A DNA stretch of 64,000 bases from positions 124,001 through 188,000 of the forward strand of contig JAHEWK010000028.1 of assembly GCA_020740775.1 (NCBI GenBank), written 5' to 3'. A model generated the notes under the pieces. That model did no database searches, was not told the DNA's origin, and worked only from the letters and a program-made list of their open reading frames with translations. How positions within the stretch are numbered: the first letter of the stretch is position 1; every line of letters begins with the position of its first letter. Positions 42,208-53,215 of the stretch are shown here, piece by piece. Position numbers and translations under genes: made by a program. This stretch comes from Ilyonectria destructans. Taxonomy: Eukaryota > Ascomycota > Sordariomycetes > Hypocreales > Nectriaceae.

Positions 42208-42795
42208 TCACGACTCTTTGAGTTTCGTAGAGTAATGCACTTGTAGACTCTCGACGGACCGCCCTGGATAGGCCGCACTGAACCGATGGTGAATCTCAGG
42301 CCACGCCAGCATCTCCCCGCCCTCCTTTAACTCGATGAGAAGATCATCTTCCTGTGAGGTGTATTTGGCTCTCGGAGCTAAAGCACGCTTGGCCCTGCTC
42401 CGCGTCCGTGTCGAGGGTAAATCAACTCGATCCCCAACGGTGCTGCTAGCATACCCATGCTTTGTACAAGGAGTCCAGTCGAACTGTACCTGGAAAGTTG
42501 TTTTGTCATTCTCGGTTATGCACTTGAGCGAAGCATTCTCGAGCGGCCATTCCTCAAAGCTGGCGAGAACCCCCCTGACTTCGGTCTCATCGGACGTCGC
42601 CTGGGATGACGCTGGGTTGAGGATACTGCTTGCCTGGGTATTCTTCCCCCTCGACCTCAACGACGGTCTTCCCCGACGAGGGCGCTCCACACTAGCTGCT
42701 GCATCGCGCAGCAAACCGGCGGAGGATCTCGAGACCTTGCGGCGCTTGCGTGAGCGTCGACCTTCGCCGTCGGAGTCGTCGCCTTCTAGGCCCAT
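42208..42795 (-). CDS. Myb/SANT-like DNA-binding protein with AT-hook-like motif
   Basis: The minus-strand frame of 195 codons begins MGLEGDDSDGEGRRSRKRRK. It contains an AT-hook-like PRRGRPSLR (about residue 39) and ends with a Myb/SANT-like domain (YTSQEDDLLIELKEGGEMLAWPEI then HHRFSAAYPGRSVESLQVHYSTKLKE). The spacing of W/F/Y core residues and the RSxxxLxxHY end fit the family. Open sequence extends about 40 bases upstream of the ATG (reading DYCPSDTEVEE) to a possible acceptor (tttgtag), so an upstream exon is likely missing from this call. It is expected to bind DNA in the nucleus. The target is unknown. Confidence 0.65.
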   Translation of the reverse strand: MGLEGDDSDGEGRRSRKRRKVSRSSAGLLRDAAASVERPRRGRPSLRSRGKNTQASSILNPASSQATSDETEVRGVLASFEEWPLENASLKCITENDKTTFQVQFDWTPCTKHGYASSTVGDRVDLPSTRTRSRAKRALAPRAKYTSQEDDLLIELKEGGEMLAWPEIHHRFSAAYPGRSVESLQVHYSTKLKES

Positions 42796-42839
42796 CTCTT
42801 CGACTTCTGTGTCAGAAGGACAATAGTCCTTATCATGCT

Positions 42840-44597
42840 ACAAATTCGCTCAACCAAGATAGGATTCACTCCCTTAGGACTCGCTGCCCGCGTCGCTGCT
42901 GCCATCGTCGTCGTCTTGGACCAATCTATGCACGGCCTGACGACGGGCGCGGCAGCGCGTTGTCGGACCCAGAGGCGGAAAAGGGGGCACCCAGGCTCCT
43001 AATGACGATTGGGGTACTTCCTCGGACAATTCATGGGCGTCGGCGTCTTCAGACCGCGACCGCCTTCACAAAGACCACCCAATTTTGGTTAAGGTTCGGC
43101 ACGAAGCGCAGTGCGGCCCGCATCGCACCAGACCAGGAGTTCCCACCGTGAATGGGATCCCCCCCCCCCTACAGCTGTTGTGGTAGCTCGACGCGTGCTC
43201 CTTGGACGCGTGCTTCGAGACGCAAAGGCCGGTCCCCGTACGTGTACGTCTTGTCTCACTGTGGAGAGCTGAAGTACTCGTGTGTACCTTCAGCTGCTCA
43301 AGTATGGCTACCTTCGCAGTCTTTCTTTGCATTCGATTGGCCATTGGGAATGCAGGCCAGCTGTCCTGCGTCGCGAGGTCCGCGGAGAAGTCGGGCGAGT
43401 TGGTTCTGCCCCGCCAGCAATTTGCTGATTTACGCCGTTTATTATCGCTCTGCTTACTAGTCGACGCCTTTTTGTGACGGCCCTCGCACTGATGCGTCGA
43501 TGATTTGTTCACTGTGGCTAACGCCATCCAATCGGCAATTCATTTCTTTCTTGCCAGCCCCGAGCAGACGAGGTGCTCCTGGCCACGGAATGGCTGGCCT
43601 GGCGGACTTGCTCGCACTGGCCGAGAGAGTTTAGCCTTTACCTGCCATTCCATCTAATGAGTCGGCAGCTCAACAAGGATGGAGGCTTGTGTGTCGATCG
43701 CCTTGACTGGTCAGGACACGAAGCTGGCTCTCAACGTCTGACTTCGACCGGAGGCGTAGATTCACGGGGCGGATAGCGGCGCGGCAACCTTCGGTGCTAG
43801 CGCCACGTTCAGCCTCGAGACTGCGTGAAAGAGCGAGACAAGGCGCTCGGGTCGGGTTGAAGCACGTCGGCGGCGTGGTCCTTGGTGGGCGAAGAGAATG
43901 GAGGCCACCGCACGCGCCTTGTTAGCTCGGCTTGCCAGCCATAACGAACAGTCATGTGGTCAGATACCCGAATCCGTTACTCTCCCGTTCCCTCCGTTTC
44001 GAGAAGCGTTCGATACCGCGCGAGATCGACGTGTCAGAGGTCGTCAAGGACTCGGCAACGAAATGGTGATTGTTTCGTTCCCGGGGCCACGCGTGCTGAT
44101 GGGTCTGCCGCGCTGGATTGGACAGGACGCGCCTAAGACATTTTGTCAGTTTCTCGCTCTTCGCGCCGCTGGTCGACCAGTTTTGCGTCAGAAACACACC
44201 GTGTCTGCGAAGTTGGAGCCTAACAAGAGGTGGAACGGTTGGCTGTGGATGCACGCGCGTAGGTGCATGCCCCCATTGGAAGCAATGCGTGGGAGGCTGA
44301 CACAAACGCGGGGCTGCGGCAGCGGCTGCGTCTGCGTTGCTGCCCAAGACACCTTCCGCCTAGGGCTGAATGCTCGACATCCGCTCAGCCAGTTTCTCCG
44401 GGATCCTCGCGTCAACCACTTTCCCGCCGGTGAATTGACACCTCTTTCCCTTTGGAAGACGCAGGGCGTTTGATGCCCTTGTTCAATTGGCAGCTGTCGA
44501 GTCGCCGCGAGAAACCCGCATCGAACAGAACCGACCGCAGCCGATCGACTCCCAAGTCTGCATTCATCCTCTCGAAGACCCAGCCGATCCCTTCGCA
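42840..44597. other. no confident gene; upstream of the second NLR
   Basis: Several frames are open because the sequence is GC-rich, but none shows a domain, a good intron pattern or protein-like composition. A run of nine C lies near 43160. Confidence 0.4.
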
Positions 44598-47500
44598 ATG
44601 GCTGCACAGATAACTACCGAGACCAGAAATCAAGATGAATACACTGTGGGATGGGTCTGCGCTCTGTCCAAAGAGCAGACCGCGGCGACGGCCATGCTCG
44701 ATCAAAGACATGCCGATCTCCCGAAACCGCCAAATGACCCCAACACATACACCCTGGGGTCTATCGGAAAGCATAATATCGTCATAGCCTGCTTGCCGAA
44801 AGGGAAGATCGGCAATAATGCGGCTGCGGCCTTTGCGGCCCAGATGGTGCGCACATTTCCGTCCATTAAGGTCGGCCTCATGGTTGGCATCGGCGGCGGT
44901 ATTCCACCCAAGGTCAGACTCGGCGATGTGGTGGTCAGTACACCGGTCGATCAATATCCTGGCGTGGTCCAGTGGGATTTCGGCAAGACGGAAAAGGATG
45001 GCATATTCAAACGAACCGGCGCGCTGAACAATCCCCCAAGTGCTCTGCTAACTGCATTGACGAAGTTGGAGACCAACCATGAGATGCATGGATCTAAGAT
45101 ACCCCAGTATCTGGACGATCTGAAAAAGAACTGGCCGAACCTGGTGCCAAAGTACACCCGGCCTGAGTCACTTAAAGATCCTTTGTTCGCGCAAGACACC
45201 TCCTATCGCAATCGCGGCAGCTGGGAGGCTATATGCTCAATATTCTGGGACATGATCCTGGCCCTCCTCCAGTTCCTATTAGGCTGGTGGGCTTTTGTTC
45301 CCACGGAGCGTGGGGCCGAGCAAGTGGCGAACAGCTCGGTGAGCGCTACGGTTGATAGAGGTCAGAGGCAGCCGGGAGACATGCGTGTGCATTATGGTCT
45401 AATTGCGTCCGGTAACCAAGTGATCAAGGACGCCGGATTTCGTGACAGCCTCAACGAGAGTCTTGGCGGGAATGTGTTGTGCGTCGAAATGGAGGCAGCA
45501 GGGCTGATGGACTTTCCGTGCATCGTCATCCGGGGCATTTGCGATTATGCCGACTCGCAAAAGAACAAAGACTGGCAGGAACATGCTGCAGCTTTAGCTG
45601 CGGCGTTTGCGAAGGAACTTCTTCAATATGTTCAGCCAGGTGATATTGACGGAGAGCGCCCAGTGAGAGACATACTTAGCCAGGGTTAGTTGTTTTTAAG
45701 TGAAGCTCGCAACGAGTTCTAATATTGGATGTAGTTTGCGATGCTGTGTCCACAATTCGAGAAAACACCACACATACTCGGGCCAAGTTGGACAGAAAGG
45801 AAGATGTTGAGATTCTTGATTGGCTCACACCCATCGACTACGGCCCGCAGCAAAGCGACTACCTTAGCAGACGGCAACCAGCAACCGGGAATTGGCTCCT
45901 TGAGTCGGACAAGTTCCAGGGTTGGCTAGATACGAGCAAGCAGACGCTGTTCTGCCCAGGCATACCCGGGGCTGGAAAGACGATCCTAACGTCAATCGTA
46001 GTCGATTTCCTCAATTCAAGGTTTGACAACAACTCGGAGATCGGCATCGCATACATCTACTGCAACTTCCGGCGGCAACACGAGCAGAATATTGGTGACT
46101 TGCTGGCAAGTGTGCTGAAGCAGCTGACTCAATGCCGGTCTTCCCTACCTGAGAGCGTCAAAAATCTCTACGACCAGCACAAGACCAAACGAACGCGGCC
46201 ATCCCTCGACGAAATCTCAGGACTCCTTCAGTCCGTAGCGGCGATGTATTCGAGAGTCTTCATCATCGTTGACGCTCTTGACGAATGCCGAGCATCCGAT
46301 GGATGCCGGACGAGGTTCCTCTCGGAGCTTTTCAACCTTCAGACAAGGCACGGGACAAACATTTTTGCGACGTCGAGATTCATTCCAGAGATTATGGATC
46401 GCTTCGAAACCAGCTTATCAATAGAGATTCGTGCGAGCCCAGACGATGTGGCAAGATACCTAGAAGGTCACATAGGGCAGCTACCATCTTTCGTCCAGCA
46501 GGACCGACATCTGCAAGAAGAGATTACGACGGGTATCTCAGAAGCTGTCGATGGAATGTACGTTCTCGTAATAGGAAGAGTAGCGCAGCCGCTGACGATC
46601 CGCAGGTTTCTCTTGGCACAACTCTATCTTGGTTTACTTGGCGATAGGCTGACACTAAATAATATCCGAAGCGCAATGGAGACTTTCCGGAAGCAAGGTC
46701 AAGGATTAGGCGAGGATCAGAAGGATCAAGTCCTCGCTCGTGCGTACGAACAAGCCATGGAGAGAATCAACGGACAGATGCCAGGAATGAAGACACTTGC
46801 GATGAAGGTCCTATCATGGATCACGTGCGCGAAGAGACAGCTTACTACGTCAGAACTTCAGCATGCCCTCGCAACAAAGACGGGAAAGTCTGAGCTTGAC
46901 CATGGGGACCTGCCGCACATCGGAGACATGGTCTCTGTATGCGCTGGACTGGTAACGGTCGACGAAGAGAGCGGCATCATCCGGCTGGTTCACTACACAA
47001 CGCAAGAATACCTCAAGCGGACACGGGAACGATGGTTTCGGGACCCAGAATCTGTAATCACGACAACCTGCGTTACATACCTCTCATTCATCATCTTTGA
47101 GACCGGGTTCTGTAAAACGGACCACAAGTTTGAGGAGCGATTGCGGTCAAATCCGTTCTACGATTACGCCGCGCACAACTGGGGACATCATACTCTCAAG
47201 GATGTAGCATCAAGTCAAGTGGTCATCAGCTTTCTCAAGAGCAAAGCTAAGGTCGAGGCATCGAGTCAAGCGCTGATGGCCGCCAAAAAATACTCATCAC
47301 ACTCAGGTTACAGTCAAGAGGCTCCAAGGAATTTGACGGGACTACATTTGGCAGGATGCTTTGGAGTGAGCAAGGCCGCAGATACACTCCTTAGACTTGG
47401 ACATAGTCCAGATCTGAAGGATACTTACAGCCGAACGCCGCTGTGGTATGCTGCCCAGAACGGACACGAGGCCGTCGTTAAGCTACTGGTAGCAGCGGGA

Positions 47501-47833
47501 GCCGATATCAATGCCGCCGCCGCTACTGGATCTGGAGGACGGACGGCGCTCGACGCAGCCGCTGGGGGAGGCCATCTAGAGGTTGTCGAGAAGCTGCTGG
47601 CAGCGGGGGCCGATGTCAATGCCGCTGCTGCTGGAGCTTTTGGACGGACGGCGCTCCAAGCAGCCGCTGGGGGAGGCCATCTAGAGGTTGTCAAGAAGCT
47701 GCTGGCAGCGGGAGCCGATGTCAATGCCGCCGCCGCTGCTGGAGATGATGGACGGACGGCGCTCCAAGCAGCCGCTGAGCAAGGCCATCTAGAGATAATA
47801 AATCGACTGAAGGCAGCAGGTGCTTTAAGGTAA
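44598..47833 (+). CDS. PNP_UDP-NACHT-ankyrin NLR receptor, second copy
   Basis: Exons 44598-45684, 45735-46557 and 46606-47833 encode 1045 residues. The introns are 50 and 48 bp (GTTAGT...TGTAG and GTACGT...CGCAG). Residues about 12-345 form the phosphorylase-like domain: VGIGGG just after M95, EME 297-299, then CDYAD. The NACHT domain has P-loop GIPGAGKT (438-445) and Walker B VDALDE (D542). About five ankyrin repeats close the protein ([21 protein letters not shown] and three GGHLEVV-type units). The second intron is a multiple of three without a stop, so retention would add 16 residues. Residues about 208-235 hold a hydrophobic stretch unusual for the domain. The protein is likely cytoplasmic and involved in non-self recognition, by family knowledge. 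Confidence 0.9.
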
Positions 47834-48531
47834 CAAGAGTATAATCATACGGCCACTATGGTACAGCTCTTTTTTGCGTCTCGTTGTGGAAATCTTCTTG
47901 GCGTTCAGGAAAGAGAGGGCGCAGGTGCCTCCGACGCAAGGCTGAAGACCAGAAAGAGGCGAAGAGGGAATGAGGAGGGACCGATAGGTACGAGAACCCC
48001 TTTCGCCTGTAGTGATGAACCTAATGTGTCTGGCAGCGAAGCATTTGAAAGAGGGGCCCTTTACAGACTCGCTTCCTACGCTATGGAAGACGGGCTACTA
48101 TATCGAGGGGCCATTAGAGATCGGATGGAAAGAGAGACTTGTTCGAGAGGAGGAGTACAAGATTTCCTTTGGCACCTCCTTACAGTCAATCAAAGTACCG
48201 AATGTCCAGCAAGGGATGGGATTTGATGTACGCCACTGTCAGCAACTCTGATGATCTCATCGTCAAGGGTTGCGTTAAGGTTCCATCGGAGTTCGGACAC
48301 AGTGCGACGGAGACTGAAACGGATCTGCAGGTTGATACGGATAGGGCAGGCAGGGAGAGCGTCGAACTTGGGTTGGGAACGTCGGGTCACCCGGATGACG
48401 ATCATGAAGGAGAGACTAGTAGATGAAACCTGTAGGCTGACCAAGATGAGCTAATCACTTCTCAACATACTGCAGATCCTAGACTGCTTTGTGAGCCTAC
48501 GGTGATTTAGAGGTGAAGTTCACTGAGAGCT
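47834..48531. other. region upstream of the NB-ARC fragment, decayed
   Basis: Short plus-strand frames read protein-like (WKTGYYIEGPLEIGWKERL near 48090; CVKVPSEFGHS near 48270) but change frame and stop often. No P-loop (GxGGxGKT/S) is found that could supply the missing half of the NB-ARC domain downstream. Confidence 0.35.
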
Positions 48532-50886
48532 ATGCAAGTGACTCCGTTACATGAGGAGGCCGCTGAAGAACTTCTCCTCATGACAGCTGCGAGACCGGCC
48601 TATGCCAACACAACCAATATTTCCGAGTCTGCAGGCGAAGCAAAGGCGAGAAAACAGGTACTGCGAGAGCTTGGGTATCTCCCAGCGGCGATATCTGTTG
48701 TCGGTGGCATCCTCCGCGGGTCTTTTGGCTCTCCCCAGATAAGTTGCGAGACGTATCTTCAGCGCTGCGACGAAGCCAGAGACGAAGACCTCGAGGAGAG
48801 ACCAATTCTTTCCAATTATGACTCAGTTTGGAGAGCATTTGAGATTTGTTTTCAACATTTTCTTTCTGAGCAGACCACCAATTCCAGACGGGCGACGCAC
48901 CTTGCATACTTTGTGGCCTCCTTCGATGACGCATCGAATATCAAGGATATCGTCCAGCTGTATCGCCAGGCCGCTCGTCGAGTAGATCAAGTGAAAATCA
49001 ACAGCGAGAGTACTGGCTCCACGGTCATGAGGGAACTTCGTTTCTTGGATCACAGCTTCTTCCGACGCTCCTTTGACAAGTTGGTATCGGCCAACTTCAT
49101 CACAGGGAACTGGTCCAAAGGCGGAGATGATTACGTGCCCTACATCGAGATGCATTCTCTGTTTAAGAGATGGTTACAGCGGAAACATACAGGACAGATC
49201 GACTGCCTCCTCCACCCGAAACTGTGGCTTCTGGGTTTCGGCATGTGTAGGCAACTGGAGCAAACTGGCGTTGAGACGGACCGACACAGTTCGCTCAAAT
49301 CTGAACTACGAGCAAGTATGGCGACCCATTGGGAGCATTTGTCTGGCAATTCTGTCCCAAACCACGAAGCGGTGGTGCCCTTTGTTTTGGATGCTATGCG
49401 TGGCTTGGCTCAGTCAATTGAGCATTTACCGGTCAACACCGAACAACAGCCTGGCTTGGCTACTTATTCGGATACCTTACAGGACTCCATGAGAGGGGTA
49501 TATGACGAACGGATCAACGCTATTGACTGGAATACATTATTCGACGAGTTCATCGAACAGTTGGAGGATCAGGTCGAATGGGCTGTCAATGATACAACGG
49601 CAGACTTCCAACTGAAGGACTTTTTCCTTCGAACACTGGACGAATGTGGGTGTCTACCAATTGCGTTCAGGATCGCCGCTTCGGATGAGCTTCAACTAGG
49701 TGGACAAGTTGAGCTCATTGGGGAGCTTAAGAACAATCTTGTCCTTAATATCCAATCCTTGTTGTCGGCTTGTTTCGGTTCAGAAGAGATCGAGGAAGTC
49801 GCCAATATGTGCCATGTGCCCCACAACGAGCGTCGGAGTATAGGTGAAAAATGGGTGACGAGATGGTCCAAGGATGTATCAGCGATAATTAAACGTGGTT
49901 TTGACGACGCTTTCAGCACTGTTTGTCGGCACGGGATTGCCCCCGGACCTCCCACACCGACCACGGAGACATCAGGGACAGGACTTGCGACTCTGTTTGC
50001 CGGTTTTTCGACATCACATCCAAGAAATATATTCTTTGCTACCCTTCGGCGGGTTATCACTGCCCTTACTGAGGAACTATTAATCGACTCTGGCGCCATG
50101 GATGTACTGGAGACGAAGCATACGGAAATCAGGGACGCATGTGAGAGGGCTATCCGGCGAGGACTTGCGGATCGAGCTGCGGCAGTTTTCTATTTTGAGC
50201 CTCTTTCCTCGGAATCAGATCAGAATACGGCATTCAGCATGCTTTGGCAACTGGCATGGGGTGGCCGTGTGGCAGGTGGTCTTGCCGACTGGGTTGGATC
50301 AGTGGTGATGGATTCCATATCACAAGATCTCCAGGATGCCAGTATCGAGGAACTGGAGCGTTTCCTGTTACCTCACTGCCTATCTATTGCCCCCCAGCTA
50401 GCTGAAAGTATTAAGCGTGACTCGGGTGCTAGAATTATCTTCCTTAACTGGATCAGTTCGGGCTGGGTTGACTTGCCCGATGACGAGGCGAGGGGTGGAG
50501 ACGCACTACCAGGTAGCGGGGGCCTTGGAGGGAATATTCATGAAGCATTCGGTATTGTTCGGGTTCAAGCTGCCGATGCAATGCGAGCTGTCTACGTTGG
50601 TAGCCAAAAAGCTTCGTCCTGTGAAGCAGTACGTCGCGCGCTCGGGGGTATCTTTGATTGTCGCCGAGCGCTCCACCACGATATCATGAGACGCCTTGCG
50701 AGACCGGGGCTGGATGATAGAACGGGAATTGGACCATTCTTTGCCAAAGTGTTCCTGGAAGAATGCGACAAGGAGCTTGCCACGATATATTCCGTGCTAA
50801 CAGATGAGACCAGTTTAGCCAATAAGGAGGAACTGGAAGGTCTGCAGCAGGTTGAAAGGAACTGGAAGATGCAGAAAGATGACTGA
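48532..50886 (+). CDS. NB-ARC-type STAND protein lacking its P-loop half
   Basis: The 784-codon open frame starts at ATG 48532 inside what is normally the middle of an NB-ARC domain. MQVTPLHEEAAEELLLM, ARKQVLRELGYLPAAISVVG (the GLPLA-like motif) and YDSVWRAFEICFQHFL follow the usual order. The Walker A and B motifs that should precede are absent, and a TGA lies four codons before the ATG. After a winged-helix-like part (EMHSLFKRWLQRK, about residue 205) come some 550 residues of helical sequence with no repeat or domain that I recognise. The family are STAND switches. As it stands this protein cannot bind nucleotide in the usual way, so it is either a 5'-truncated pseudogene with an intact remainder or a derived regulatory form. 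Confidence 0.6.
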   Translation: MQVTPLHEEAAEELLLMTAARPAYANTTNISESAGEAKARKQVLRELGYLPAAISVVGGILRGSFGSPQISCETYLQRCDEARDEDLEERPILSNYDSVWRAFEICFQHFLSEQTTNSRRATHLAYFVASFDDASNIKDIVQLYRQAARRVDQVKINSESTGSTVMRELRFLDHSFFRRSFDKLVSANFITGNWSKGGDDYVPYIEMHSLFKRWLQRKHTGQIDCLLHPKLWLLGFGMCRQLEQTGVETDRHSSLKSELRASMATHWEHLSGNSVPNHEAVVPFVLDAMRGLAQSIEHLPVNTEQQPGLATYSDTLQDSMRGVYDERINAIDWNTLFDEFIEQLEDQVEWAVNDTTADFQLKDFFLRTLDECGCLPIAFRIAASDELQLGGQVELIGELKNNLVLNIQSLLSACFGSEEIEEVANMCHVPHNERRSIGEKWVTRWSKDVSAIIKRGFDDAFSTVCRHGIAPGPPTPTTETSGTGLATLFAGFSTSHPRNIFFATLRRVITALTEELLIDSGAMDVLETKHTEIRDACERAIRRGLADRAAAVFYFEPLSSESDQNTAFSMLWQLAWGGRVAGGLADWVGSVVMDSISQDLQDASIEELERFLLPHCLSIAPQLAESIKRDSGARIIFLNWISSGWVDLPDDEARGGDALPGSGGLGGNIHEAFGIVRVQAADAMRAVYVGSQKASSCEAVRRALGGIFDCRRALHHDIMRRLARPGLDDRTGIGPFFAKVFLEECDKELATIYSVLTDETSLANKEELEGLQQVERNWKMQKDD

Positions 50887-50946
50887 TTTCGGTAGTTTGC
50901 TTTGTTGTCTAGGATATGGAGTAGTTGAGCAGAGGAGAATTCATCA

Positions 50947-51190
50947 TCATATGGAGATTTTGGGGTCAGGGATGACGGGCTGTTCAGAGGACAAAACTTT
51001 ATCAGAACAAAACAAAAATAACACCAGTTATAGAGTGAGAGAATCGTAGACGAATGAATCTAGTCCCATATTTTTCACTACCCGATGACACAAGTTATTG
51101 GAGTTTGGAATAAGGGTAAGGATTGAAGCTCGACAAAATGATTGCTGACATAAGAAAGTCTTGGCTCAGAAAAAATCCGAAGAGGAAAGG
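50947..51190 (+). repeat. dispersed repeat, copy B
   Basis: Nearly identical to 35838-36080 in the same orientation. It begins 60 bp after the stop of the NB-ARC-type gene. Its right end runs into a short tandem array of the word AAGTCTTGGCTCAGAAA. Confidence 0.9.
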
Positions 51191-51275
51191 CTTCGACCCA
51201 CTGTAAAGTCTTGGCTCAGAAAAAATCGTAAATGGAATAGTGCGATCGAAAAGTCTTGGCTCAGAAATATTCAAG
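51156..51275 (+). repeat. three-fold AAGTCTTGGCTCAGAAA repeat
   Basis: The word starts at 51156, 51206 and 51251, so the units are about 50 and 45 bp. Copy A of the dispersed repeat has only one. The minus strand reads the repeated peptide ISEPRL/FSEPRL, but no gene is supported. Confidence 0.7.
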
Positions 51276-51996
51276 AAGGGAATAGCTCGGTGGCTACCCT
51301 TGCGTACTCCGTATCTTATCACATTGTAGAAACCATCAAACTTTCCTGCCTCGAGGAAAGCAAATGCCGAGACTGCCCGTCATTATTTTGCTGACTGCAT
51401 TCTACACCGCTATGACCCCTGAGAGCCAAAATTAGCAGACCAGTAGCTCAGTCATTTCATCTATATACACCCATGGATTGGTCTCTTGTTGGGGACGGAC
51501 CAACCCAGTCGGCCAAAGAACAAGCCGCAAAATGGCTCTGGTTTGGAGTTCTGGCTGAGCACGGTGTCCTAGTTGTCCTGGCTGGATCATGGAAAGCGGC
51601 GAGTGGTTTCGAGCCGCTACGATTGGCCACCAGTTGGGGGCGAGTTGGACTTGGCCAACAGATTTGGTGCTAGCGGTTTGGTCAACATCATCAATCAGCT
51701 CAGCTGGGTTCCCTTGACACATTTGTTAACATTCTATCCAACCCACAGGGTCCTCTCCGTGTCACTTCCGAAGTCCCTCTTTCCTGTCTTTTGCGCGTCT
51801 ACAAGTTGCGTCCGGGGTTGGTCTCGCCACGCGGTCGCGTCTCTTGCAGGCGTCCGGCTTTCGACCATGGGTTCGCCTGACCGCATTTCCCCTCCCCAAC
51901 GTCATCACGACGACGACTGCGTCGTTCCCTGACAACAATGGCCGGATGCCAGATAGCCCACCTTCAGCAAAGATGCCCGGTCTCGGGGACCTGCCG
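51276..51996. other. no supported gene
   Basis: Several short frames but no recognisable protein. This is the downstream region of the F-box gene on the minus strand. Confidence 0.4.
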
Positions 51997-52986
51997 TTAG
52001 GGAGGGATTGTGTCGAAGTAGCCCCTGTTCGGTCGTCGCTGATACCAGTACGGGAGCCCGGCACGTAAATCGGCGCCGTATTCACTCTCCCAGATGTCCG
52101 CAATCTCCCTTGCAACCCCGTCGCTCACATCGCTCCACCCCGTGCCGTTGGTATCGTCTTCATGTCTCGCCAGTGTGGTTATGTCGAAGCGGTGCCCTGC
52201 CCATAACCCTCTCGAAATATTCGTCGTATCGTTCATACCGACAGATGAGGATGTTGACCAGCAGATGCGTGACAAGACAACTTCGCCGAAGCCCAAAACA
52301 TCGATATTGGGACCATGGATGTATCTCGGTTTCAGAGCGATGTCTTCCGAACGGACGAACTCCTTTGTCGTCAGGTTTCGAAGAATCCACGGCTGGTCTT
52401 GGGGCATGTAAGTCGACTTTGTAACGAGTATCTCCGAACGTCTTGCCTGAAATGCTGGATCCTGGTGTTTGGCCCGGTCTCTGCAATGAGAATATATGCG
52501 TAACGACTCCGCCCCTAGATCGACGACCTTTTCCATGTTGGAAACGCTAGGCAAGGCGAAGTGGTAAAGCGTGAATGGCTGATTACACACCACGTATTCG
52601 ATATAGTCGTCGTCGACCAATACGTTAGTTGTCGTTTGCTGCAACGTATCCAGCTCTTCGACCGAGAACAGGCCGGGAGGATAGTCACCCGGTTTGACGT
52701 CTTCTCCCACGCAAACGATGTTCTTACCCGCCCATCGCCCTAGGAATGACATGTAATAGGCGTGGATGTGATCTCGAGCGAAGGTCCAGAAGTATTGACT
52801 CGCAAGACCGAGGCAGATGACGTCCTCGATGAACTCGATGTGATCAAAGACAAGTTGATGAACTTCCGGGGGGAGATCGGAAAAGGTGAGAGCATCATTA
52901 CCACCTTGGGTTTTGGCCCGCTTGTGGTGTCGTGGGGAGCCGGCAAGCACTTCGCCGTCGACTTTGCGCTTCGCTTGTCCGCCCAT
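51997..52986 (-). CDS. F-box-like protein
   Basis: From ATG 52986 the minus strand encodes 329 residues. After a basic leader (MGGQAKRKVDGEV) comes an F-box-like motif (FSDLPPEVHQLVFDHIEF then VICLGLASQYFW, residues about 33-63). The rest has no recognised repeats; the C-terminus is GLPYWYQRRPNRGYFDTIPP. F-box proteins link targets to SCF ubiquitin ligases, and fungi have many with unknown targets. The frame stays open upstream to 53205 and includes a short leader-like peptide (MVQKFRLGAPRAEMALPRG) that also occurs in diverged form at 54143-54265, so a longer protein of 402 residues starting at 53205 is possible. Confidence 0.62.
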   Translation of the reverse strand: MGGQAKRKVDGEVLAGSPRHHKRAKTQGGNDALTFSDLPPEVHQLVFDHIEFIEDVICLGLASQYFWTFARDHIHAYYMSFLGRWAGKNIVCVGEDVKPGDYPPGLFSVEELDTLQQTTTNVLVDDDYIEYVVCNQPFTLYHFALPSVSNMEKVVDLGAESLRIYSHCRDRAKHQDPAFQARRSEILVTKSTYMPQDQPWILRNLTTKEFVRSEDIALKPRYIHGPNIDVLGFGEVVLSRICWSTSSSVGMNDTTNISRGLWAGHRFDITTLARHEDDTNGTGWSDVSDGVAREIADIWESEYGADLRAGLPYWYQRRPNRGYFDTIPP

Positions 52987-53084
52987 CTGGATCTCCTGGA
53001 GCGAGTCGCCAGAGGCCGTTTGGGTGGCACAACGGCCATTTCGGGACTCTGCTGGTATAGATGGGGAAATCTGCGGCCGAACAG

Positions 53085-53215
53085 GGACGGCGAGGAGGCC
53101 TACGAGCACCTCGGCTGACCCGTCAAAGAGCAAATGTCCGAGCTTGCGTCCCCGAGGCAGGGCCATCTCCGCTCGGGGCGCCCCGAGTCGAAATTTTTGC
53201 ACCATCCCAAAAGGA
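53085..53215 (-). repeat. leader-like duplicated segment, copy 1
   Basis: About 130 bp related to 54143-54265. On the minus strand both begin M(V/G)Q(K/R)F(R/Q)L and contain LP(R)G.KLG...GSA(E/K)VLV.LLAVP. This copy is in frame with the F-box gene. Confidence 0.6.

Noticed and set aside
43066..44473. Several open frames of 130-190 codons on both strands
   Set aside because: They overlap one another, none has protein-like composition, and none joins to neighbours.
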